Below, in pieces: positions 10,201 through 13,340 of a DNA stretch of 13,340 nucleotides. Within the stretch, counting starts at the first letter, position 1; each line of letters begins with the position of its first letter. Made by a program: the position numbers and the translations under genes. Source of the DNA: JBAZJN01 sp041651295 (GTDB taxonomy: Bacteria; Patescibacteriota; UBA1384; XYA2-FULL-43-10; CAINNR01); NCBI GenBank assembly GCA_041651295.1, contig JBAZJN010000027.1, positions 1 to 13,340 of the forward strand, read 5' to 3'. Below the pieces are notes generated by a model, which made no database searches, was not told the DNA's origin, and saw only the letters and a program-made list of their open reading frames with translations.

Positions 10201-10785
10201 AGTGGTAGAAGTAACACCAACAACAGTTTGATTTGATGTTAAAGTAAGACCGTAAGTTGGATTGGTGACAAAAGCAATGTTATTGGTTGAATCAGGTGTT
10301 GAATGACCATCATTGCATGTCCAGTTTGTTGCAGTTGTCCAATTGGTATCAGTAGCACCAAGCCAGGTGCAGGTATGAGCATCTGCAAGGGCACGTTTGT
10401 ACATTGGGCCATAGAGAATGATTGAGGTGAAAAGAAAGGTAAGAACTAAAACAGAAGCTAAACCAATGTTGTGAAAGCCGACATTTGGGTTAGAGTTCCA
10501 TTTGCGGTAGAGAGATGATGATGATAGAAGTCTTTGATGGATTCTCTTTAGACGGCCTATCTTTAGCTTATCAGCGTTTTCAATACCTTTGATTTCGAGG
10601 GCTAATTCTTTCTCTTTTTGCTCTGCTTGCTGAACTGCAATTTCAGCTTGTCTTTTTGCATCAGTATAGGCCTGCTTTTGCTGTTCTTTAATATCAGATT
10701 TAATTTTTGAACTGGATTTAATCTTTCTGGCCTCAAACATCCCTTTAATATATAAGGCCAGGTTCTTTATCCAACGAAAATTCAT
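1..10785 (-). CDS. Giant repeat-rich surface protein B (at least 3,595 aa; C-terminus beyond left edge)
   Basis: This is a single open frame of 3,595 codons from the ATG at 10785 to the left edge; I checked its phase at several points along its length. It is probably a cell-surface adhesin or fibre protein; no enzyme motif was seen. Residues about 20-87 form a charged, Gln/Lys/Glu-rich putative cytoplasmic coiled coil. Residues 107-125 are a hydrophobic span followed by an Ala-x-Ala type site (A134-D-A136). The exterior follows: W/NW modules at W141, W494 and W1256; four beta modules (about residues 680-1140); three glycine-rich modules with landmark Leu at 1396, 1717 and 1987; an FN3/Ig-like region with a DPDGDW motif near 2192 and a WKV motif near 2290; Big/filamin-like segments; and FN3 domains from about 2900 to the edge. 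The last domains match protein A, which predicts about 158 more residues. A TTG start at 10848 is an alternative. AT content rises between about 7700 and 10050, suggesting a mosaic origin. Confidence 0.93.
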   Translation of the reverse strand, partial: MNFRWIKNLALYIKGMFEARKIKSSSKIKSDIKEQQKQAYTDAKRQAEIAVQQAEQKEKELALEIKGIENADKLKIGRLKRIHQRLLSSSSLYRKWNSNPNVGFHNIGLASVLVLTFLFTSIILYGPMYKRALADAHTCTWLGATDTNWTTATNWTCNDGHSTPDSTNNIAFVTNPTYGLTLTSNQTVVGVTSTTAGMNGTFNTNGYSLTVNGDLIWQAGTLNASASEITISGNLDLSGGTFTQGLSTIVLTGDATDFTPASGMNLYRLIIRKNTNSTPVTIQANDFNVQKKLSMEKGKLNGSGRTLTLTATDNYYQIGDNYYIGVESEGGSASIKITAGVARAEGGFGISAGGGLANDLIEVNGSGIKVVWNGSAQLKDLVLTDGTLSIESGKLSFPADGGTLGANGKLSCATGKALTIGGQSHSSAGDMVILRSRTPGSQWYFENNCGTVAATYVDVKDSINSNGTVIATNAFGNGKNNSGWNITDLAVKTWDSVGSDEWDVDTNWSGGTKPTTSDIVYFGSSYSNTDCTLPAGNTTVAGIISSDYGGTLYSTSNNFTSTEFNWSSGVFNAGSSTITTTSDTNLSGGTYTATTGKFLLRGNGGSNNSKNFIPGSSSFYDLEVNCTEVSWRCSYSLLGIANVAHDFLNTDSYDYSFNVGLIRITHDLIVAANGNRGSAIAELTGSGDQVIFNATGGKSTGISINKISGTVTFNDNISLSGDWLYRRGSFSHNNKKLTWVGSGEDNITRPFVPGEVQYYDLEEAACITSWTCTLNIYGIANVSHDYYYTSVYSGDPGGPGQVNVGGNVYIGTSVGTTNSTQIVFNGSSDQTISSTGGNSPKLAVNKSSGTVRLGSDITTAGVNQIAGYTGTLDTNGYNLQTDSNFIWLGGTFTAAGESTLKFYGQTSHGWTPGSGTYANVVYDSAGNPGYNLTITGTANVAGNFTVTLGGVGGGTINLGGNLAINGQSGGSTVININGSGDQTLYSAAVGDCAPSITISKDTGTVSLISDFYLSNNWVYSKGNFSASSYNIIFYYQGSKSWTPGSATYYGVELNTVGNCGFNMVLTGTATISHQLKMSCGYISGGTINLSGDLVTVAANDQSGTVAVNMVGSGIQTVTTSSGYIPGTTLTINKPSGKAVFTTAAGTGVINNNIDLQAGTLEFGPRVDGDNTFTITNTKSITTSAGTILRFAGNSTYKPILVSSSPSNRWTLSPSGEVYANYVNVTDSNNTVGTIYAMNSTATNCLGWDTTSDTTTWTAGSGGWSTDANWDNGKPDANDVAIINSTDESVAVTTSENISFGTLTIGGDTTYTNQLTLSNDIDSGGDLTVTSNGTFTQSNNWSTALTLGGFVNVTGVESHLGTITHGDNSTAETYRLNMVVGDSMTVDTYGQVNADALGYDEHSGPGSDGPSLTGGGYGGMGGTSTQGTGGSTYGSPTDPTNLGSGGQYNTAIGGGAISLNVGGLTTISGLISATGQAGIASAGSGGSIKLITGTLSKSGNIIADGGYSGHDAAGSGGGGRIAIYLGNTADFGSGLLTAYGGSRIQSRNAGAGTIFTKTQGQTNGSIKIDNGDTIPNPLSGTAIPIASKCAGHTGCESWTLDTINVDNAGDLQVPSGTTLNISSNSVLSSGVGTVEGFISHRGGTISVPENFTISKATLNVDWVSGNAYTLDHLLNLTIASDGKLSHTDNSTMSTTVFRLNLSIPNNLTVTGSVNTDYLGYDDFNGPGSTTALTGGSYGGAGGTSGNGTAGPTYGSVTNPTEIGSGGQYTGANGGGAIILTVGGQTILSGSISANGKAGSYAGAGSGGSINLTTGTFSKTGSVTANGANSVHDATGGGGGGRIAITIGSGSDLGSGLLTANGGSRIVSRNASAGTIFTKVQGQTNGSLTIDNNSLSSTQRATLFGEGTNCDDTCDAATATFDSITLSNSGKLALVEHQTLNYSHDLTIPSGSELAFSGDADGDPSSGNWPTFNMTGDLTVSGTLSATGLGFDVASGSGPGKGSGTTNGGGGGFGGTGGDGSGETGTGGAVYGGAKDLVYLGSPGGTAGGGTGGGHIQLNITGNLDMDGEAASNAYISANGNNGTTNGGGGSGGAIYVWVSENFTADSDSHVFAKGGNGAGAGGGGGGGRIYVVTKGTRPADSVFSVDGGTGVPNSGSVGTYTKNSYDAIPTLSGPANHATNQMQNISMTMVSTDPDGDWLRYRIQMTGQESAPGVPDFGATYAYTFTQGATAETQTVTDTKTVGGQSREVSGSYTNQNGAGSPAGTGYASGLTATFSVSISSPLVYGQKYYWKVSAIDPGGVNDYTDYSEFFDFTVASVRGTYFTAGLNQTLQATDSCSEVLTVETRNTVGQVINLLSNTTFNLSAGQTGGGFYSNSNCTTPITQVTITTGNHLASFYYKNTTSYIDPFNLSLAETPSQSWTNETTTVQIDPGNLDHFNFASTVFPTTITTDDTFPTPANDITVAAYDSLNNIKFDYTGLIYFTTTCDSYASPCIVPYTATSKYTFTGEGADNGDHVFAGSSFQYKKTGAQKITLHWDTYGIEKPAGTLDQSGTTTVSPGALSNWLMEDYPKAISPTFPRYVNSGYDWDQGMLNGAAHEYNVKITARDQYNNTKTDYYGDGKTVWFELHTSANGDAEWSWTPPEPWSGYSYYQFSQADAGTKTFDGATFTSTTSGNNLKFKATNGTVLYEDNIYVKPGGLGSFTLETTPTLSRDGTNWDKAVDTNWTEVPTVTAFDAMGHVKVDYQYDDTTKEGMIYFYSPQRLAHSSGVPLTNQENPYYKYTAASVDQCFQFPNENLDGTHSFNDGEAFKLYKGGRRTVYVSECLDPTSEYATTSDNGKRFDPNFESATEDRPNPVSTGVMPATNPPEYISGVTHVPGTTHSSDDHSSNANDNFTIGPGDKKLSLSWLNPFDAPTDTGTDAKIYIYQSTNGVDYSLLDSPRPTVNSDYSGPGLWQSVDVTGLTNDQPYWYKLKLGYKRPNNTVIYSEFSIAQTETPKAIAPVNVVAKQLDRDGADQTATLPVKAEDTNHPGEVRVDYSLRYTSTVTFSYFNPSNLSWNLITDSAVSGDKGLVSGNDQNPEEPIDHTTYIEMNTDFEESFLNGSFKIRINVDVSGQGTSNSESPVMRLDTKNPANTSMIIKAEPTNDQGDIDIYMTDDSAPVLMKICNNDANADTCSGSWEAYSTSKTDWHIVDADRVYITFKDLYNNQTQIYKDVLAAPEAVQIKDGSNIVSNKFRLVVIWNDTVGAHHYNIWRKTDQNSNYTLIDTTTKNGYLDNNLDQNFTYTYRVMTEDVLGNISPPTNEVSARPGSAPDVSQNPTVELYGWKQDQGVRAKITWNTDQPSTSYVAYSTDVLHAGADNTADNGAIVKIVGSPDLNTSHEIWLYNLEPQTKYYFKAFSANEIQIIGYSSVLDFTTPAKVALLISGMKITDITMTGALVDWETSKAATTVLEYGSTTSYGSTLTDANFNIDHTFKLENLDSGVEYNLRAKVTDSDGNTTISDNYTFQTPAMPIISGVAVSQTTFDSATISWTTNVNTDSNVSYDGPGGTEAASTAQASTTSSSQTPTKSGSGMQGKPDSTTVHSVTLIGLEAKTSY
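4336..4845 (-). repeat. Glycine-rich module III of giant protein B (divergent)
   Basis: This is a third, more divergent and glycine-denser copy. LGFDVASGSGPG stands where modules I and II have LGYD, followed by GGGGGFGGTGG, GGGTGGGHIQL, GGGGSGGAIYVWV and GGGGGGRIYVV. It lies 270 codons after module II and is followed directly by FN3/Ig-like domains, so it closes the glycine-rich zone. Confidence 0.75.
5116..5700 (-). repeat. Glycine-rich module II of giant protein B
   Basis: This is the second copy of the module, with the same order of landmarks: RLN, LGYDDFNGPG, GGSYGGAGG, GSGGQY, GGGAIIL, AGSGGSINL, HDATGGGGGGRIAI and GQTNGSLTIDN. It is the closest relative of module I, offset by 321 codons at the LGYD landmark. 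Confidence 0.85.
6079..6669 (-). repeat. Glycine-rich module I of giant protein B
   Basis: This module of about 197 residues runs from an RLN strand through LGYDEHSGPG, GGGYGGMGG, GSGGQY, GGGAISL, ISG, AGSGGSIKL and HDAAGSGGGGRIAI to GQTNGSIKIDN. It repeats as module II with an offset of 963 to 969 bases. DNA identity is moderate while the glycine frame is kept. The pattern suggests a glycine-rich beta-helix or fibre segment; the fold is inferred. Confidence 0.85.
7330..8760 (-). repeat. Four beta modules of about 130-150 residues in giant protein B
   Basis: A recurring landmark begins at 8733 (GSGDQVIF), 8310 (GSSDQTIS), 7854 (GSGDQTLY) and 7455 (GSGIQTVT), spaced 423, 456 and 399 bases. 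Each is followed about 15 residues later by I-x-K/N-K-x-S/T-G-T/K-V/A and later by a W-x-x-G-x-F segment. Most also share a (W/F)xPGS-x-x-(Y/F) strand. The arrangement resembles repetitive beta-solenoid surface proteins; no named family is claimed. Confidence 0.75.
10411..10467 (-). other. Predicted membrane span or late signal-sequence core of giant protein B
   Basis: Residues 107-125 of giant protein B are a run of Ile, Leu, Val, Phe and Ala with small Ser/Thr residues and no charge. A basic, helical stretch lies on the N-terminal side. K130-R131 and then A132-L-A134-D-A136 follow, which contains plausible signal-peptidase I sites after A134 or A136. If cleaved, this is a secretion signal with an n-region of about 105 residues, far longer than the usual few to 30. 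If uncleaved, it is a type II signal anchor (N-terminus inside). The sequence alone does not decide between the two. Confidence 0.75.
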
Positions 10786-10845
10786 GACATTGCCTATGCC
10801 ATTCACAAAAAGACTTAAATACTTTTTAAGATTGAATTTTCCCCT

Positions 10846-10859
10846 CAATTGTTTCCCTC
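10846..10859 (-). promoter_or_regulatory. Shine-Dalgarno GAGGG with alternative TTG start for giant protein B
   Basis: On the minus strand GAGGG (10859-10855) lies six bases before an in-frame TTG (10848-10846). The TTG is in the same frame as the ATG at 10785 and would add 21 residues (basic, with FNLKKYLSLF near the front). The ATG at 10785 has only a weak AGG upstream, and a GTG at 10806 has nothing. Spacing and strength favour the TTG, codon preference favours the ATG. The main CDS is drawn conservatively from the ATG. Confidence 0.45.
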
Positions 10860-10884
10860 GCTTAGGGTAACGATTTACTACTTA

Positions 10885-10913
10885 ATTATATCAACACTAA
10901 AACTACAAAACAA
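10885..10913 (-). promoter_or_regulatory. Sigma70-type promoter for giant gene B
   Basis: On the minus strand, TTGTTT (10913-10908) is separated by exactly 17 bases from TATAAT (10890-10885). TGA immediately precedes the -10, giving the extended TGnTATAAT form. Transcription would begin near 10878, about 30 bases before the TTG start candidate and about 93 before the ATG at 10785. The promoter lies in the only sizeable intergenic gap (10786-10939) and is the best promoter match seen by eye in the window. It suggests that giant gene B is transcribed independently of the upstream two-gene operon. No operator-like inverted repeat was noticed beside it. Confidence 0.75.
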
Positions 10914-10939
10914 CCGGAATTGACGTTCGATTAATATTT

Positions 10940-11272
10940 TTAGGTCAAAATGCGAGCGAGATAATTAAAAGCCAAAAAATACTTTTGCCAGATTGAATCA
11001 TTGGAGTTGTATTGATTATCAAAAAACCAATCAACTAGCATTTCCCTTGTTCGACATAGCTCCTTTAAACAGTGATGATTTTTAGGATCAAGTCTGGTTA
11101 GATCAATGAGTTCCAAAGCCCTCTCAAACGAGATTCTTGAATATTCCTGATCGTCTTTTTTGCGCCAAATAATTGTCCTTTCTACCTCGCTGCCAATATT
11201 CGCCATCTGCTCGGCGAAAGATAATAAAAACCATTTTTTTTCAGTTAAAGTTTTATGATATATTAAATTCAT
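10940..11272 (-). CDS. Small helical protein of unknown function, coupled to the DUF5674 gene
   Basis: The protein has 110 residues, starts at the ATG at 11272 and ends at a TAA. The start overlaps the DUF5674 stop as ATGA, so translational coupling is likely; there is no Shine-Dalgarno sequence of its own. The protein appears all-helical and charged, soluble and cytoplasmic, with no signal peptide or membrane span. Recognisable stretches are LSFAEQMANIGSEVERTI near residues 17-34, a run of W-R-K-K-D-D then RALELIDLTRLDP near 50-62, LKELCRTREMLVDWFF near 69-84, and an aromatic C-terminus ending in LARILT. I recall similar short proteins, with a NIGSEV stretch and an ALEL(I/L)D(L/F)T stretch, from many Patescibacteria genomes, but I know no assigned function. 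Base composition is clearly more AT-rich than the giant genes, typical of a housekeeping or older gene beside shuffled surface genes, or of a separate origin. Confidence 0.85.
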   Translation of the reverse strand: MNLIYHKTLTEKKWFLLSFAEQMANIGSEVERTIIWRKKDDQEYSRISFERALELIDLTRLDPKNHHCLKELCRTREMLVDWFFDNQYNSNDSIWQKYFLAFNYLARILT

Positions 11273-11604
11273 TTTATTTTTGAAAACACAATTTCAGTAA
11301 TTTTTTTACGCACTTTCTTATCATCAACTCCGCGAGATCGATTATTTTGTGACGGCCGCAAATTAATCATTGAATCAAACTCAATGAAATCATCACCGGT
11401 TTTTTTGGGATATAAATTTATTCCCCAAATATTTTCTTGTTTAGAACCTTTTTTTAACAAATACTCTTCCTCGTCAGCGTGCATTTCAGCATCAACTACC
11501 AAAATTTCTTTTTCCACATCAACCACTGCTTTAACTAAATTTCCAAACATTTTATCCGCCATGTTTTGCAATTCCTGGAAAGTAATTTTTTCAATTTGCT
11601 TCAT
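11269..11604 (-). CDS. DUF5674 family protein
   Basis: The protein has 111 residues, ATG at 11604, TGA at 11271-11269. I recognise it as the DUF5674 family from its characteristic order of motifs: ADKMFGNLVKAVVDVEKEI near residues 16-34, then DAEMHADEEEYLL (38-50), GSKQENIWGINLYP (53-66), DDFIEFDSMINLRPSQ (71-86), N-R-S-R-G-V and a C-terminal helix. The family is about 100-115 residues long, so this copy looks complete. The biochemical role is not established. It is a soluble cytoplasmic protein with many acidic residues (HADEEE) that could bind metal, but that is inference. It is the first gene of a two-gene unit with the following 110-residue protein (4-base overlap) and lies 46 bases after the stop of giant gene A. 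No Shine-Dalgarno sequence precedes the ATG; a promoter-like element placed seven bases upstream would give a leaderless message. Confidence 0.88.
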   Translation of the reverse strand: MKQIEKITFQELQNMADKMFGNLVKAVVDVEKEILVVDAEMHADEEEYLLKKGSKQENIWGINLYPKKTGDDFIEFDSMINLRPSQNNRSRGVDDKKVRKKITEIVFSKIK

Positions 11605-11611
11605 AGTTAAA

Positions 11612-11640
11612 AGAATAGCATTTCCAGACTAAAAATCCAA
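11612..11640 (-). promoter_or_regulatory. Candidate promoter for a leaderless DUF5674 transcript
   Basis: On the minus strand TTGGAT (11640-11635) is followed after 17 bases by TATTCT (11617-11612), with TGC directly before it (extended -10). Only seven bases separate the -10 from the ATG at 11604, so transcription would begin at or beside the start codon. This fits the absence of any Shine-Dalgarno sequence. Both hexamers are imperfect (4 of 6 for the -10), so read-through from giant gene A remains possible. Confidence 0.42.
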
Positions 11641-11650
11641 TAATAATTCC

Positions 11651-13340
11651 TTAGTTCTTCAGCCATTTCTCCCTTAACCTGCCAACCCAGGAGAAGGTGT
11701 CTTCAAGGGATCTAAGAATGACTGAAAGTAATGATTTTTCTTTTGGCGGAGTAATTAGCGAAGTGTCTTCCGATACTCCGGCATTGCCTGCTCTATCTTT
11801 GGACTCAATCATAAAGTGATAAGCGGAGTTTGGTTTTAGGTCGGGGATAATAACTACGTGAGTGGAATTTAAAGACAAATCTTCTTTGGTGGTTTCAGAG
11901 AAGTCACCGGAGATACCGGCAGAGTATTTTATCTGACTAGTTGACGGTTCATCTGTTTCCCAGGAGATTACTGCCTGATACTTGATATTTTCAGCCGAAC
12001 CGATTGAAGATACTTCAGCTTGAACATTTGAGACTTTCGGAGCTTGGGTATCGGACAAAGTGGTAAATGAACTGTTAGCTGATGTAGCCGTATTGCCAAA
12101 TTTGTCTTTCGATATTGCTTTAAACGAGTAACTGGTTTTGGCTTCTAGCCCGATTAAAGTTACTGAATGGACTGTTGTTGAATCCGGTTTGCCTTGCATA
12201 CCGGAACCAGACTTTGTTGGAGTTTGACTTGATGATGTTGTCGATGCTTGAGCAGTAGAGGCAGCTTCAGTTCCACCCGGACCGTCATATTGAACATTTG
12301 AATCGGTGTTGACGTTAGTTGTCCAAGAGACGGTGGCGCTATCAAATGTGGTTTGTGATACTGCTATTCCGGAGATGATCGGCATGGCGGGAGTTGAAAA
12401 GGTGTAGTTGTCAGAGATAGTGGTATTACCGTCTGAGTCAGTGACTTTAGCTCGGAGATTGTACTCTACTCCCGAATCAAGATTTTCAAGTTTAAATGTA
12501 TGGTCAATGTTAAAGTTAGCGTCTGTCAGAGTGCTACCGTAACTGGTGGTTGGGCCATATTCTAAAACCGTTGTTGCTGCTTTTGAGGTCTCCCAGTCAA
12601 CCAGAGCGCCAGTCATAGTGATATCGGACATCTTCATACCGGAGATAAGGAGGGGAATACGTTCGGGGGTAACGAAATCAAGCACTCCGGAGTAACCGGC
12701 AATCTGAATTTCATTCTTTGACAAAGCCTTAAACCAATACTTGGTTTGAGGCTCCAAATTTGATAACCAGACTTCATGTTCGGTCACCATAGAAACTGCT
12801 CCGGCGATTAAAGCATCAGCACCAGATTTAGTCTTTGTTGAAGATCCGGTTTCTAATTCTTCCTTAGCATATATAATGTAGGAATCAGACAATTGATCGG
12901 TGTTCCATGTAATCTTGGCCCGGACACCATTTTCCTGTTTCCAACCATAAAGTTCAACCTGAGGGTTTTGAGTAACGTCCGGAGCCGAACCCGGGCGAGC
13001 TAATACTTCATTTGTCGGCGGTGAAATATTTCCAGTCGCATCCTCTGTCATTACTCGGTAGGTATAAGTTACTGTTTGATCGAGATCATTGTCAACATAA
13101 GCATTTTTTGACGTAGAATCGATTTGTGTGTAATTCGGATTGAGATTGGTGCAACGCCAAAGATTGTAATGATCGTATCCTGTTGTATGATGCCAGAGGA
13201 CAACTAGTCGGTAATCGCCTTTAATTACATTCGATGCATCCTTAATCTGCACCGCCTCAGGTGCGGCTAAAACATCTTTGTAGATTTGAGTCTGGTTGTT
13301 GTAGAGATCTTTGAAAGTAATGTAAACTCGGTCGGCATCA
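11651..13340 (-). CDS. Giant surface protein A, C-terminal part (N-terminus beyond right edge)
   Basis: The frame is open from the right edge to a TAA at 11653-11651, leaving 562 residues in view. A GTG at 13252 is an internal Val, since the frame and the homology to protein B continue upstream. The visible part is a row of FN3 domains, roughly 13252-12990, 12985-12660, 12660-12395, 12390-12055 and 12050-11745. Several have the ISWETDEPSTSQIKYS or VDWETSKAATTVLEYG pattern of the purple-acid-phosphatase-like FN3 type, and domains often end in a T-P pair. The fourth carries a Ser/Thr/Gln-rich loop (about 12215-12280). The protein ends in an amphipathic helix (11743-11654: SLLSVILRSL then SWVGRLREKWLKN) with no LPxTG, no membrane span and no known sorting signal. 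It is probably an adhesin or envelope fibre. It is a tandem paralogue of protein B, and substitutions in the shared FN3 domains 3-4 are mostly synonymous. Confidence 0.92.
   Translation of the reverse strand, partial: DADRVYITFKDLYNNQTQIYKDVLAAPEAVQIKDASNVIKGDYRLVVLWHHTTGYDHYNLWRCTNLNPNYTQIDSTSKNAYVDNDLDQTVTYTYRVMTEDATGNISPPTNEVLARPGSAPDVTQNPQVELYGWKQENGVRAKITWNTDQLSDSYIIYAKEELETGSSTKTKSGADALIAGAVSMVTEHEVWLSNLEPQTKYWFKALSKNEIQIAGYSGVLDFVTPERIPLLISGMKMSDITMTGALVDWETSKAATTVLEYGPTTSYGSTLTDANFNIDHTFKLENLDSGVEYNLRAKVTDSDGNTTISDNYTFSTPAMPIISGIAVSQTTFDSATVSWTTNVNTDSNVQYDGPGGTEAASTAQASTTSSSQTPTKSGSGMQGKPDSTTVHSVTLIGLEAKTSYSFKAISKDKFGNTATSANSSFTTLSDTQAPKVSNVQAEVSSIGSAENIKYQAVISWETDEPSTSQIKYSAGISGDFSETTKEDLSLNSTHVVIIPDLKPNSAYHFMIESKDRAGNAGVSEDTSLITPPKEKSLLSVILRSLEDTFSWVGRLREKWLKN
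12128..13340 (-). repeat. Paralogous FN3 block, copy in giant gene A
   Basis: This is the partner of 1-1213. Both copies keep frame, domain order and the Ser/Thr-rich loop. Differences concentrate in the first FN3 domain and in the middle of the second, for example the loop before HE(V/I)WL. The repeat is a gene-family duplication, not an insertion sequence: no terminal inverted repeats or transposase are present. Confidence 0.93.
13237..13340 (-). repeat. 104-base block identical to 1110-1213
   Basis: Every base of 13237-13340 matches 1110-1213. The block encodes the end of the domain before the first terminal FN3 (DADRVYITFKDLYNN, then QTQIYKDVLAAPEAVQIKD). It stops at the window edge, so the true length of identity may be greater. 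The bases just left of 13237 are strongly diverged from those left of 1110. Confidence 0.95.

Noticed and set aside
10786..10939. Rho-independent terminator after the 110-residue gene
   Set aside because: I found no GC-rich stem followed by a T run on the minus strand; partial complementarity near 10905-10930 does not form a good stem.
11269..11271. Reassignment of TGA to Gly (as in Gracilibacteria/SR1)
   Set aside because: TGA ends the DUF5674 gene exactly at the ATGA overlap, and no in-frame TGA was noticed in the giant frames, so the standard code is sufficient.
11384..11632. 82-residue plus-strand frame
   Set aside because: It is antisense to the well-supported DUF5674 gene, shows no recognisable family and has no ribosome site of note.
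11651..13252. GTG at 13252 as the start of a complete 533-residue protein
   Set aside because: The same frame stays open to the window edge and encodes residues identical to protein B upstream of this point. The GTG is an internal Val codon.

Overview
The window is almost entirely coding, all on the minus strand, and is dominated by two giant repeat-rich surface-protein genes with two small genes between them. The organism is most likely a bacterium of the Candidate Phyla Radiation (Patescibacteria). The evidence is a DUF5674 gene followed by a short protein of a type I recall mainly from those genomes, enormous fibronectin-type-III and beta-repeat surface proteins, and moderate to low GC. 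This is inference from gene content; no rRNA or universal marker is present. The standard code applies, because the DUF5674 gene ends in TGA.

Read in the direction of transcription (right to left): (1) 13340-11651 is the C-terminal end of giant protein A, five FN3 domains and an amphipathic C-terminal helix, with its start beyond the right edge. (2) 11604-11269 is a 111-residue DUF5674 protein. (3) 11272-10940 is a 110-residue helical protein of unknown function, overlapping the previous gene by ATGA. (4) 10939-10786 is an intergenic stretch with a strong promoter (TTGTTT, 17 bases, TATAAT preceded by TGA). (5) 10785-1 is giant protein B, at least 3,595 residues without a stop, running off the left edge. 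Its layout is a cytoplasmic coiled coil, one membrane span or signal sequence, beta-repeat modules, three glycine-rich modules, Ig/FN3-like stalk domains and terminal FN3 domains.

The far-left 1.2 kb (C-terminal part of B) and the far-right 1.2 kb (C-terminal part of A) are homologous, so A and B are tandem paralogues. Protein A's terminus predicts that B continues for about 158 more residues, giving about 3,750 in total. The final 104 bases of the window are identical to bases 1110-1213, although the sequence directly beside this block is strongly diverged. This suggests recent gene conversion or module exchange between the two genes.

The likely biology is a surface-adhesin or cell-envelope fibre locus. 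The role of the small DUF5674 operon between the two giants is unknown. No tRNA, rRNA, CRISPR array, insertion sequence or convincing terminator was seen.
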